Of a DNA stretch of 64,000 nt, positions 53,132-62,595 are shown in pieces. The notes beneath the pieces were generated by a model that saw only the letters and a list, made by a program, of their open reading frames with translations, had not been told where the DNA came from and searched no databases. This DNA comes from Bacillus fungorum (GTDB lineage: Bacteria; Bacillota; Bacilli; Bacillales; Bacillaceae_G). Each line of letters begins with the position of its first letter. Positions within the stretch are counted from its first letter, which is position 1. The position numbers and the translations under genes were made by a program. The stretch spans positions 62,001-126,000 of the forward strand of contig NZ_NWUW01000010.1 of NCBI RefSeq assembly GCF_002746455.1, written 5' to 3'.

Positions 53132-54154
53132 ATGAAGCTATTTTTACGTGATCATTTTGCATTTTTCCTACTGTACGTATTAAACTTCGGTATCATTTTC
53201 GTTCTTTATGATGCAGTAGATGGATTTCAAAACAATAAATTTTACTTCGTCGTTTTAAGTTTATATTTATTCATTTGTTTCCTCGTTTATCGTTACGTTC
53301 GTAATCGTAGAATGTACCATAGATTAAGTGAACAACCAGAAAAAATGGAAGATGCGTTTATTGAAAGAGCAACTGCTCCGATGCCTCACGGTGTAAATGA
53401 ACTCGTGCGCACGCAGTATCGTCTATTCCAAAAAGAACTACAATCGTATGAAGTAAAACAACAAGAACATCAATTATTCATTAACCACTGGGTGCATCAA
53501 ATGAAGACACCTGTTTCTGTTATGCAGCTTATGGTGCTCGAAATGGAAGATGAACATTTAATTCCGAAGTTTAAAAAAGAATTAGAGCGTCTAAACCAAG
53601 GGCTTGATATGGCTTTATATATGGCGAGGTTAAATAACTTCCATGAAGATTTCCATGTTGAGACGATTTCATTAAAAGATACAGTAACAAAAAATATTAA
53701 TGGATTAAAAGAACTATTCATTCGAAATGGAGTCTTCCCTGTTTTAGAAGTTCATTCCGATTTAAAGGTTGCCTCTGATGCGAAATGGCTAAAATTCATT
53801 ATTTATCAGTTAATGACAAATGCAGTTCGTTACTCTGGTGAGCGTGGAAAGAAAGTTTTCTTATCTGCTTACCAAAACGGAAAAGATATTATTTTAGAAG
53901 TTCGCGATGAAGGCGTTGGTATTCCGCAAGAAGACATTCGAAGAGTATTTGAACCGTTTTACACCGGGAAAAATGGTCGCGCATTCGGAGAATCTACTGG
54001 TATGGGACTTTATATTGTAAGTAAAATTTGTGATTATTTAGGTCACTCTGTCAAACTAGATTCTGAAGTTGATAAAGGAACAACGATTAAAATCATCTTC
54101 CATAATGCCGCAAACAATCCAGCAGAGGATGTAGAGAAGGTGACTGAAGCATGA
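53132..54154 (+). CDS. BceS-like intramembrane-sensing histidine kinase
   Basis: A 340-residue kinase with only two helices (about 10-30 and 38-58) and almost no extracellular loop, the intramembrane-sensing type. H-box NHWVHQMKTPVSV (His122), N-box MTNAVRYS, DEGVGI and GMGLYIVSK. It would be controlled by direct contact with a BceAB-type transporter. Ends at a terminator before the permease genes. Confidence 0.92.
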   Translation: MKLFLRDHFAFFLLYVLNFGIIFVLYDAVDGFQNNKFYFVVLSLYLFICFLVYRYVRNRRMYHRLSEQPEKMEDAFIERATAPMPHGVNELVRTQYRLFQKELQSYEVKQQEHQLFINHWVHQMKTPVSVMQLMVLEMEDEHLIPKFKKELERLNQGLDMALYMARLNNFHEDFHVETISLKDTVTKNINGLKELFIRNGVFPVLEVHSDLKVASDAKWLKFIIYQLMTNAVRYSGERGKKVFLSAYQNGKDIILEVRDEGVGIPQEDIRRVFEPFYTGKNGRAFGESTGMGLYIVSKICDYLGHSVKLDSEVDKGTTIKIIFHNAANNPAEDVEKVTEA

Positions 54155-54171
54155 TCATAACATATGCTAGC

Positions 54172-54206
54172 AAAATGTATGAGAACTCACTCTCATACAT
54201 TTTTTG
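54172..54206 (+). terminator. Terminator between the TCS and the permease cluster
   Basis: AAAATGTATGAGA and TCTCATACATTTT arms around ACTCAC. It may separate transcription of the TCS and transporter genes. Confidence 0.85.
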
Positions 54207-54248
54207 CAATAAAACTACTTCTATATCTTCTATCTGGAGGTATAGTCT

Positions 54249-56219
54249 ATGACATTTTGGCAATTTGCATTTAAAAATGTAACGCGCAACTCGAGAGCTT
54301 ATTTTGCTTACTTTATAAGCAGTTCCTTTTCCATTGCTATTTTCTTTTCATTCGCTGTTTATTTGTTTCATCCGAAATTACAAAATTCCACTATGATCTC
54401 TGAAATTTCAGGATTAATGATTTTTTCAGAAGTTGTTATTGTTTTGTTCTCGTTCTTTTTTTTACTCTATTCAATCGGATCGTTTTTAAAAGTTCGTAAA
54501 AAGCAATTTGGGATTTTAACTGTTTTAGGTATATCAAAAAAGCAATTACATCGACTCGTTTTCACTGAAAATATGTTAATTGGTATTTTATCTATCTTTT
54601 TCGGTATGCAGTTTGGATTTGTATTTTCACAATTTTTCTTATTAGTGACAGCGAAAATTACACACCTACCAGGTATATATTTATATATCCCTACGAATGC
54701 TTTCATTTTAACAACGATTGTGTTTCTTGGTCTCTTTATCGCTGTATCTGCATTGACACCAATGCTTATTCGAACAAAAAAAGCATTGCACCTTTTAAAA
54801 ACAAACAATGTAAAACAAAAAGAAAGAAAACCATCCATATTCGTCTCTCTATTTGGTGCTATCTGTTTATTAGGTGGGTATATTTTAGCGGCAAACCCTA
54901 AATATTTCTTCTCAATAAATCCACAAGTAGGCGTTATATATATGGTTTCAAGTATTTTTGTGATCCCAGCGCTTGTTACAATCGGAACATATTTCTTCTT
55001 TTCGCAAATTAGTTTCTTACTTATTTATATTTTAAAGAAAAGAAGAAAGTTTTATATGAAACATATTAATATGCTTTGGATTTCGGATTTAGCAAGCCGC
55101 ATCCGAACGAATATTAATATGCTTTTTATTGTTGCGATGCTATCTACAATTGCTTTCACAATGATTACGTTCCTATATGGAGTCGGAAAGTTTACAAAGC
55201 TAGAGGTTACGCGAAGTTCACCTTTTCCATTCTCTTATTTTTCTTATGACGCAAATCCTTTTGTGGACGATCATTTAAATTGGCTTGAACAACAATTAAA
55301 AAAAGAGAATTTCTCTTATAAAGAAATAAAGGCTGATTTATATGAAACACCGCTAAAAGAAGATGAAGGTATAACCGCTTATAATGATGTGTATGCAATA
55401 AAACAAAGTGACTATAATAAACTCGCAGCTTCCTTACGAATGAAACAACTATTCATGAACGATAATGAAGCATATGTCTTAACAGGTAGCGCTTATGTAA
55501 CCTTATTCAGCGAGTTTGAGCCAAGCTACAATAGAAAGTCTATTACACTTTCTAGCACAAATACGCAATTACAAGTAAAGGGCTATGAACAAGCAGGAGC
55601 CATTCCATCTGACTTTTCATATCAAACTTTAATTTTACCTGACACTGTTGTAAACAACTTGCCAAATACAACAAAGCATGTAGCAGCATACAATTATAAA
55701 GTAGATAACTGGGAAAAGACGTATGAAATTGCTGATGATTTTATAAAAAAAATACAAAGAGATCGACAGGAATTCCAATACGAAGGTCCCCTTATACGCT
55801 CCTATGAATCAGCAGGCTCATTATATAGAATCACATCAGGAAGTGCTGCATACTTCCTAATCGGGACATTCTTAGGTGTCATTTTCTTTATTGGAGCAGG
55901 TAGCGTTCTTTACTTCAGAATGTACACAGATTTAACGAACGAACAAGAAAAATATGTAGCAATTTCAAAAATTGGTGTAACAGATACAGAGATGAAACGA
56001 TCTGCAACCATCCAACTTAGCATTTTATTTTTCGTTCCATACGTTATGGCATCCATTCATACAATGTTTGCAACAAAAATGCTTCAAGATGTAATTGATT
56101 TATCACTATTCAAAGAAATTTCAGCTGTTCTTATTATTTTTGGCGTAGTTGAAATCGTCTTTTTCTTATTCATTCGTTCCTTTTACATGCAAAAGTTATC
56201 AGAGTATACGAATGGTTAA
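54249..56219 (+). CDS. BceB-like ABC permease, copy 1
   Basis: A 656-residue, ten-helix FtsX-like permease starting MTFWQFAFKNVTRNSRAYFAYF, with a large extracellular domain (about 320-530) and a C-terminal pair of helices. Copies 2 and 3 begin almost identically and align throughout. CTGGAGG precedes ATG 54249. Expected to sense or remove cell-wall-active peptides with the ATPase at 58271. Confidence 0.9.
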   Translation: MTFWQFAFKNVTRNSRAYFAYFISSSFSIAIFFSFAVYLFHPKLQNSTMISEISGLMIFSEVVIVLFSFFFLLYSIGSFLKVRKKQFGILTVLGISKKQLHRLVFTENMLIGILSIFFGMQFGFVFSQFFLLVTAKITHLPGIYLYIPTNAFILTTIVFLGLFIAVSALTPMLIRTKKALHLLKTNNVKQKERKPSIFVSLFGAICLLGGYILAANPKYFFSINPQVGVIYMVSSIFVIPALVTIGTYFFFSQISFLLIYILKKRRKFYMKHINMLWISDLASRIRTNINMLFIVAMLSTIAFTMITFLYGVGKFTKLEVTRSSPFPFSYFSYDANPFVDDHLNWLEQQLKKENFSYKEIKADLYETPLKEDEGITAYNDVYAIKQSDYNKLAASLRMKQLFMNDNEAYVLTGSAYVTLFSEFEPSYNRKSITLSSTNTQLQVKGYEQAGAIPSDFSYQTLILPDTVVNNLPNTTKHVAAYNYKVDNWEKTYEIADDFIKKIQRDRQEFQYEGPLIRSYESAGSLYRITSGSAAYFLIGTFLGVIFFIGAGSVLYFRMYTDLTNEQEKYVAISKIGVTDTEMKRSATIQLSILFFVPYVMASIHTMFATKMLQDVIDLSLFKEISAVLIIFGVVEIVFFLFIRSFYMQKLSEYTNG

Positions 56220-56240
56220 TTTTTATGAATGTATTTAGTA

Positions 56241-56270
56241 GGGGAAAAGGTATCTCTTATATCCTTTTCC
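56241..56270. terminator. Weak hairpin between permease copies 1 and 2
   Basis: GAAAAGG and CCTTTTC arms with a T-rich flank. It may only attenuate read-through. Confidence 0.5.
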
Positions 56271-56297
56271 TCTTCACTCTACAGGAGGTCTAGGTGA

Positions 56298-58250
56298 ATG
56301 ACATTTTGGCAATTTGCATTTAAAAACGTGACGCGGAACGCCAGAGCTTATTTCGCCTATTTTGTAAGCAGTGCGTTTTCCATTGCAATCTTTTTCTCAT
56401 TTGCAGTTTATTTATTTCATCCTAAATTGCATATGACAGACGTGAATTATTCTCTGAACATATTAATGACAATTTCAGAAGTTGTCATTGTGTTCTTTTC
56501 ATTTTTCTTTTTACTGTATTCAATCGGGACGTTTTTAAAAGTACGAAAAAAACAGTTCGGGATTTTAACAGTACTTGGCATATCTCAAAAACAATTAAAA
56601 CGACTCATATTTATAGAAAATATGTTAATTGGTGTTCTTTCTATATTTTTTGGCATTCAACTTGGACTTGTCTTTTCACAGTTCTTTTTGTTAGTTACCG
56701 CCAAAATTACACACGTACCTGGTTTATATTTATATGGGCCTACAAGTGCTATCGTTTTAACGATCATCATCTTTCTTGGGCTCTTCATTCTCGTATCATC
56801 TTTTACACCGATGCTCATTCGTACGAGAAAAGCCGTACGCCTTTTAAAAGAAGGAACAAAACAAAAAGAAAGAAAAGCATCCGTTCTCATCTCTCTATTT
56901 GGTGCGACGTGTTTAATATGTGGATATGCGTTAGCCGCAAATCCGCTGTATTTTATGTCGCTAGGTGACATCATTGGGCTTTTATATGCCGTATCTAGTA
57001 TATTTGTCATCCCATCGCTTATTGCAGCTGGAACATACTTTTTCTTTTCACAAATTAGTTTTTTACTTATTCGTATTTTAAAAACGCGAAGAAAGTTTTA
57101 TATGAAACGAATTAATATGCTTTGGATTTCTGATCTAGCATCACGTATTCGTACGAATATTAATATGCTCTTTATTGTGGCGATGCTATCGACGCTCGCT
57201 TTTACAATGATTACATTCTTATATGGATTCGGGAAATTTACAAAGTTTGATGAAATTAGACAAAACCCTTTCCCGTTTACTTATTTATCACATACTGAAA
57301 ATACATTAGCTAAGGAACATTTAAACTGGTTAGAACAAAAATTTAATGAAGAGCACTTTACTTATACAAAATTTAAAACGGATATATATGAAGTATCTTC
57401 GGCTGAAGATAACACGCAGCTCTATTATGCCATTAAACAAAGTGACTATAATGTACTTGCTAAGTCTTTAAATTGGGAAGCGCTCACGGTAAATAAGAAT
57501 GAATCTTATATTCTTATGAAAGACTTAGATGATCAGGTTGTTGGAACGCTTAATAAAGACAAGAAAAATACTCTTACACTTACTCAAAACAATTTACAAC
57601 TACAAGTGAAAGAATATAAAAGTTATAACCCATTCCCAAATCGCTTAATATACCAATTGCTCATACTATCTGATGAAAATGTAGAAGCATTATCCAACGT
57701 TTCAAAACAAATGAGTGTATATAGCTTTAAAGTTACAGATTGGGAAAAAGCACATAACATCGGCTCATCGTTTATAACAAAAATCGATAACGATAATGCC
57801 GCAATTCAAGCAGAACATCCGCCGTTCCACGCAAGTGAAGCGAGCGATTCTCTATACAAAACTAAACTAAATGTCGCTTCGTTCTTCTTAATTGGTACTT
57901 TCCTAGGAGTTATTTTCTTTATCGGTGCTGGTAGTGTTCTTTACTTCCGAATGTATACAGATTTAACAAATGAACAAGAAAAATATATAACGATTACGAA
58001 AATTGGCTTAACTGAAACTGAAATGAAACGTTCAGCGACAATTCAGCTTGCGATTCTTTTCTTCGTGCCTTACATTATGGCATCAATCCATACGATGTTT
58101 GCGACAAAGATGCTACAAGAAATATTAAATCTCTCGTTCTTTACTGAAATTACAGTCGTACTTGTGATTTTTGGAACAGTTGAAATTTTATTTTTCATTT
58201 TAATTCGTTCCTTCTATATGCAAAAGTTATCACAACACATTAAGTTTTAG
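56298..58250 (+). CDS. BceB-like ABC permease, copy 2
   Basis: A 650-residue paralogue of copy 1, similar at DNA level in the helix-coding ends but divergent in the extracellular domain. This pattern is expected if the loop determines ligand choice. GGAGG precedes ATG 56298. Twenty bases before the ATPase gene. Confidence 0.9.
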   Translation: MTFWQFAFKNVTRNARAYFAYFVSSAFSIAIFFSFAVYLFHPKLHMTDVNYSLNILMTISEVVIVFFSFFFLLYSIGTFLKVRKKQFGILTVLGISQKQLKRLIFIENMLIGVLSIFFGIQLGLVFSQFFLLVTAKITHVPGLYLYGPTSAIVLTIIIFLGLFILVSSFTPMLIRTRKAVRLLKEGTKQKERKASVLISLFGATCLICGYALAANPLYFMSLGDIIGLLYAVSSIFVIPSLIAAGTYFFFSQISFLLIRILKTRRKFYMKRINMLWISDLASRIRTNINMLFIVAMLSTLAFTMITFLYGFGKFTKFDEIRQNPFPFTYLSHTENTLAKEHLNWLEQKFNEEHFTYTKFKTDIYEVSSAEDNTQLYYAIKQSDYNVLAKSLNWEALTVNKNESYILMKDLDDQVVGTLNKDKKNTLTLTQNNLQLQVKEYKSYNPFPNRLIYQLLILSDENVEALSNVSKQMSVYSFKVTDWEKAHNIGSSFITKIDNDNAAIQAEHPPFHASEASDSLYKTKLNVASFFLIGTFLGVIFFIGAGSVLYFRMYTDLTNEQEKYITITKIGLTETEMKRSATIQLAILFFVPYIMASIHTMFATKMLQEILNLSFFTEITVVLVIFGTVEILFFILIRSFYMQKLSQHIKF

Positions 58251-58270
58251 AGGATAGAAAGGTGGTTACT

Positions 58271-59023
58271 ATGGAAGAAGTATTACACATAAAAAACGTC
58301 TCAAAAGTGTATGAGGGAAAAGTCCCTCATACCGCTTTAAAAAATATAAATTTACATGTAGATAAAGGAGAATTCGTTGCCATTATGGGGCCGTCTGGTA
58401 GCGGTAAATCTACATTTTTAAACGTTATCTCTACAATTGATTCCCCTACTTCTGGTGACGTCGTTATTAACGGAAAAAAACCGCACACATTTCGTAGGGA
58501 GAAGTTAGCTATTTTCCGCCGACAAGAGTTAGGATTTGTTTTCCAAAACTTTAACCTACTAGATACACTGACAATCGGTGAAAATATCGTACTACCTTTA
58601 ACATTGGACAATGTTCCATTAAAAGAGATGGACGAAAAGCTTGATAACATTTCAAAAAAGCTTGGAATTGATCATATTTTGGATAAACGTATTTTTGAAG
58701 TTTCTGGCGGACAAGCACAACGTACCGCAGTAGCACGTGCTGTTATTCATCATCCTTCACTTCTACTCGCCGATGAACCGACAGGAAATTTAGATTCGAA
58801 AGCAGCAATTGATGTAATGGAGTTATTTACGAAATTAAATAACGAAGAAGATGCAACGATTTTAATGGTTACTCATGATCCGTTTGCAGCAAGTTATTGT
58901 AACCGTGTCATTTTCATTAAAGACGGCGAACTTTACAACGAATTACATCGCGGGCTATATCGCGAGAAGTTTTATCAAGAAATATTAGATGTTTTAGCCT
59001 TATTAGGAGGAAGACGTGGATGA
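58271..59023 (+). CDS. BceA-like ABC ATPase serving the permease cluster
   Basis: A 250-residue MacB-type ATPase with Walker A GPSGSGKST, signature VSGGQAQRTA, Walker B LLLADEPTGNLD and H-loop VTHDPFAASY. Sole ATPase for three permeases. ATG 58271 lies five bases after AAAGGTGG; a GTG nine bases upstream overlaps it. Overlaps copy 3 by four bases. Confidence 0.93.
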   Translation: MEEVLHIKNVSKVYEGKVPHTALKNINLHVDKGEFVAIMGPSGSGKSTFLNVISTIDSPTSGDVVINGKKPHTFRREKLAIFRRQELGFVFQNFNLLDTLTIGENIVLPLTLDNVPLKEMDEKLDNISKKLGIDHILDKRIFEVSGGQAQRTAVARAVIHHPSLLLADEPTGNLDSKAAIDVMELFTKLNNEEDATILMVTHDPFAASYCNRVIFIKDGELYNELHRGLYREKFYQEILDVLALLGGRRG

Positions 59024-60999
59024 CATTTTGGCAATTCGCATTTAAAAATGTCTCGCGTAATTCGAAAGCATATTTCGCTTATTTTGTAAGTAGCGCTTTT
59101 TCGATAATGGTTTTCTTTTCATTTACTGTATACGCGTATCATCCGCGCTTGCAAAGTGTACAAAACTTTCAAGATCGGGATCCTCTAACGAATTTAGCTA
59201 GTACAGCTCAATTCGTTATCGTTATGTTCTCGTTCTTCTTTCTCTTATATTCCATCGGGACCTTTTTAAATGTTCGGAAGCAACAATTCGGGATACTCAC
59301 GATTCTCGGTATCTCACAGAGACAATTAAAAAGACTGTTATTTACTGAAAACATGATAATCGGGATATTATCTATCTTTATCGGCATTCAAGGTGGCCTT
59401 GTGTTCTCTAACTTTTTCTTATTAGTCACTTCGAAATTAACAAGTGCGAAAGGTCTCTATTTATATTGGCCAACAGAAGCGATCATCGTTACAACTGTAA
59501 CGTTTATCATTTTATTTTTAATCGTTTCTACGTTTACACCAATGTTTATTCGGACTCGTAAAACAGTCCACCTTATTAAAGGGAACAAGAAAGCGACAGC
59601 TGAAAAACGACCATCTATACTCATCTCTTTATTCGCTTTAATTTGTTTAGGGCTATGCTATTATATTGCCGGTTACCCGCAAAGCTACGTAACCGAAAAA
59701 AATGTGCAAAATGGATCTGTCTTCTTTATTATATTATCTATTTTGCCACTCGTAGTAGTCGGAACATATTTATTCTTTTCACAAACATTTCTTCTTTTTA
59801 TCTATATGTTAAAGAAGCGTAGAAAGTTTTATTTGAAACAAATAAATATGTTATGGATTTCAGACTTAGTTTCTCGTACCCGTAGTAATATTAATGTACT
59901 CTTTATCGTTTCTATGCTATCTGCGCTTGCATTTACAATTATTATCGGACTATTTGCTGCGAATAATAATACGAAAGCATCGATACTAGAGCGATATCCT
60001 ATTCCCTTCACATACAAATTAGAAGGAGACCATTCCCTTGAACGAAAGCACATTAATACTATTGAAAATGAACTTTCCAATGCTCATTTTCAATATAAAA
60101 AATATAAATTTACGCTTTTAAAAGATAATGCTTCAAAAGAAGAGATTGCAATTATGAAAATGAGTGATTATAACGAAATTGCTAGGCAGTTAACGAGGCC
60201 TATAATTACACTTGATGCAAAAGAAGTTTACATTATTTCTGGCTATTCACCAGAGCTATTAAACCTTGTATCAAATCCATTTATAAAACAAAATACAATT
60301 ACGCTTGAATCCAATAAAAAGGAGTTTTATATAAAGGGATTTATTAACAAAGGAATAGCACCACCCTTTGCATTAGCAAATTTAGTTATTATGCAAGATA
60401 ATGCAATTGATACTATGGTTCCTCATATTGAAACAATTACGGTTTATAACTACTTCGTGGAAAATTGGGAAAATGCAATTGTTCCAACGAAAAATATATT
60501 AAAAAATATTAGTAATGACACCGAAAAATATTATGAGGCACATAAAAACGATAAGCATGCTTCGCCCGTCCCTTTTAATATTTATACAGCTACTGATGAA
60601 TTAATCCATAATAAAGAAAATGCAGTTGCTCGATTCTTTATTTGGGCATTTCTCGGCTTTATCTTCTTTATCGGTGCGGCTAGTGTTTTATACTTCCGTA
60701 TGTATAACGACTTAACGAATGAAAAACAAAAGTACATTACGATTACAAAACTCGGCTTAACAGAATCAGAAATGTTTCGTTCTGCAACGATTCAATTAGG
60801 AATTTTATTTTTCGTCCCATACATCGTTGCTGGTGTTCACACATTATTTGCGGTTAAGTTTTTACAAAGCATGTTCGCTTTTCCTTTACTAAAAGAGTTA
60901 TTAATTGTACTTACCTTTTTCGGGATTATCGAGATTATTTTCTTCTTCTTAATCCGTTCTCTGTACATTAATAAATTATCACAGCATATGAAGATATGA
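59020..60999 (+). CDS. BceB-like ABC permease, copy 3
   Basis: A 659-residue paralogue starting MTFWQFAFKNVSRNSKAYFAYF, the most divergent of the three in its extracellular domain. It overlaps the ATPase gene by four bases, so this pair is the tightest coupled. Confidence 0.9.
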   Translation: MTFWQFAFKNVSRNSKAYFAYFVSSAFSIMVFFSFTVYAYHPRLQSVQNFQDRDPLTNLASTAQFVIVMFSFFFLLYSIGTFLNVRKQQFGILTILGISQRQLKRLLFTENMIIGILSIFIGIQGGLVFSNFFLLVTSKLTSAKGLYLYWPTEAIIVTTVTFIILFLIVSTFTPMFIRTRKTVHLIKGNKKATAEKRPSILISLFALICLGLCYYIAGYPQSYVTEKNVQNGSVFFIILSILPLVVVGTYLFFSQTFLLFIYMLKKRRKFYLKQINMLWISDLVSRTRSNINVLFIVSMLSALAFTIIIGLFAANNNTKASILERYPIPFTYKLEGDHSLERKHINTIENELSNAHFQYKKYKFTLLKDNASKEEIAIMKMSDYNEIARQLTRPIITLDAKEVYIISGYSPELLNLVSNPFIKQNTITLESNKKEFYIKGFINKGIAPPFALANLVIMQDNAIDTMVPHIETITVYNYFVENWENAIVPTKNILKNISNDTEKYYEAHKNDKHASPVPFNIYTATDELIHNKENAVARFFIWAFLGFIFFIGAASVLYFRMYNDLTNEKQKYITITKLGLTESEMFRSATIQLGILFFVPYIVAGVHTLFAVKFLQSMFAFPLLKELLIVLTFFGIIEIIFFFLIRSLYINKLSQHMKI

Positions 61000-61001
61000 A
61001 T

Positions 61002-61037
61002 AAAATGGCCTTGTGCAATACGCACAAGGCCATTTTC
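61002..61037 (+). terminator. Terminator of the permease cluster
   Basis: AAAATGGCCTTGTGC and GCACAAGGCCATTTT arms; very stable. Confidence 0.9.
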
Positions 61038-61052
61038 AATAGTTTTTAATCA

Positions 61053-61247
61053 TTAGCAGCAATATCCACCGTAGCCGCCAGCATAACCGCCGTAACCACC
61101 ATAACCACAAGAACCGCCTCCGCCGAAGCAGCTAGCACCGATGATGATTAATAAAATAAATAATACGATTAGAAGCGCAAAACCGCCTCCGCAGCCGCCG
61201 CGTCCACGATGACAATCATCATGTCTGTGTTCACACTTTTCGCCCAT
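61053..61247 (-). CDS. YjcZ-like sporulation protein with glycine/tyrosine tail
   Basis: A 64-residue protein: a His/Cys/Gly start, then GGGFALLIVLFILLIIIGAS, the hydrophobic core of YjcZ-family spore proteins, then a Cys-Gly-Tyr tail (GGYGGYAGGYGG). In many YjcZ proteins the Gly/Tyr part precedes the core, here it follows. Probably a forespore or coat-associated protein; inferred. AAAGGAGG precedes ATG 61247. Confidence 0.82.
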   Translation of the reverse strand: MGEKCEHRHDDCHRGRGGCGGGFALLIVLFILLIIIGASCFGGGGSCGYGGYGGYAGGYGGYCC

Positions 61248-61390
61248 TACTCTATTCCTCCTTTAGTATCATTCATAACAAGTTCACCTTGCTCTAAATG
61301 AGGGGATTCCATTTATAGTATGTTTTCAGGGCGAATAGGAAGCTTGGCTTACCTAAAAACGGGCTTGTTTTGGGAAAGGGGCTTCATCAA

Positions 61391-61417
61391 AAGAAGATAC
61401 CTTTTAAGGTATCTTCT
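61391..61417 (-). terminator. Terminator of the former gntP gene
   Basis: AGAAGATACCTT and AAGGTATCTTCT with a short loop, touching the gntP-tail stop. Confidence 0.8.
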
Positions 61418-61584
61418 AAATAAACATATTCAATAAAAGCACAAAACCAAATGCAATAAATGATAATAATGTCTCCAGCACCGTCCACGTTTTAAACGTT
61501 TCCTTCACTGTCAAACCTAAATACTCTTTTACAAGCCAGAAACCTGCATCATTTACGTGAGAAAACATTAATAATCCTGCGCCT
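61416..61584 (-). pseudogene. C-terminal remnant of a gluconate permease
   Basis: The last 55 or so codons of a GntP-family permease: GAGLLMFSHVNDAGFWLVKEY, then GLTVKETFKTWTVLET and a final helix. The rest of the gene is gone; the sequence upstream is an IS scrap. No start codon with SD. Evidence of a deletion mediated or followed by IS insertion. Confidence 0.85.
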
Positions 61585-61641
61585 TCAAATAGGCATTTTC
61601 TTCTTCAAGACTATTAAAGTTCTTACGGTTCCAAACACCAC
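61585..61641 (-). mobile_element. 57-base scrap of the same IS orfA as at 39.9 kb
   Basis: It reads GVWNRKNFNSLEEENAYL and differs from 39904-39960 at about three positions. It ends at the same codon (AYL) on one side and joins the gntP tail, possibly through GGCGCAGG microhomology. Confidence 0.75.
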
Positions 61642-61652
61642 AACCTCTTTTT

Positions 61653-62513
61653 CTATTCCTGAACCGTCACAATAACCCCGTCCATATTGTTCCCCGAAAT
61701 TTCATACTGCTTATTCACTGGAACACTCACTTTCATGTTGCCAGAAACTTTATAATAAGAAACCGTATATTTCTTACCTTCTACTTCAGTCGAAATCTCT
61801 TTTTCCTCTTTTAAGAAATCTAAATATTCCTCTAGTGTGAAATTCTTTTTTTGCATAATTGCGCTATGAGGTAGGCCGACATAACGGATGTGCCATGGCT
61901 CATATTGAATTCCAGTAATGCTACTTTTATTTTTCGGATAACGTAATACAAAGCCATGCTTCCATACGTTCTCTTCAATCCATTTTCCTTCAGGAGCTTT
62001 CTCCATTTTCTTTTGAGTAGACCCAACGTCCAGTGATAAGCCTAAATTATGCTCACTGTATCCTGCTGGAAGCGCATAATCAGATCCCATTTTTTCATAT
62101 AGCTGTTTTTGCTCTTGAAAATCTCGATAGCCACTACTAATCAAAAAATGGTTAACACTTTCTTTTCCAGCCGCATCGACAACGTTCAAAAACTTTTTCA
62201 CAACATCCTTTGATAAACGAAGATTTCTATCAAATATTACATAGCCTCTCACTAATTCACTATTATGATTTACATTTATAATATCAGACCTAATACTATC
62301 TTTTTTTACTGGATAATCTTTGTTAACTAATAATAAATCGCCCTTATAAATTTGTTCCTTCGTAATCTCTTTCCTCTCGGTGTTTGCCGCCTTTACTAGC
62401 TCATCTTTTCCGACAATTTTAACGTCGATTTCCTTTTGAAATAACGGTGATATATAAACACCTACACATACTGTGCATGCTATAAAAAGAAAAATAAATA
62501 CCCACTTTTTCAT
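61653..62513 (-). CDS. VanY-type D-Ala-D-Ala carboxypeptidase
   Basis: A 286-residue exported peptidase: N-terminal helix, an extracellular spacer and a VanY domain with SGYRDFQEQ, SEHNLGLSLDVG (His155, Asp162) and EPWHIRY (His208), the zinc and catalytic set. It trims the terminal D-Ala of wall stem peptides. A VanRS-like pair follows upstream; no vanHAX ligase is present, so it is not evidence of glycopeptide resistance. AAGGAGG precedes ATG 62513. Confidence 0.9.
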   Translation of the reverse strand: MKKWVFIFLFIACTVCVGVYISPLFQKEIDVKIVGKDELVKAANTERKEITKEQIYKGDLLLVNKDYPVKKDSIRSDIINVNHNSELVRGYVIFDRNLRLSKDVVKKFLNVVDAAGKESVNHFLISSGYRDFQEQKQLYEKMGSDYALPAGYSEHNLGLSLDVGSTQKKMEKAPEGKWIEENVWKHGFVLRYPKNKSSITGIQYEPWHIRYVGLPHSAIMQKKNFTLEEYLDFLKEEKEISTEVEGKKYTVSYYKVSGNMKVSVPVNKQYEISGNNMDGVIVTVQE

Positions 62514-62595
62514 TTTTAGTTCCTCCTTAACGTAACTTACGTATAGAATAGAAAAAACTATTAAAATAAAAAGTGGGGTGAAGTTTAAATTTTTA

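Noticed and set aside
61832..62026. Minus-strand 64-codon frame in vanY
   Set aside because: Alternate frame inside the carboxypeptidase gene.
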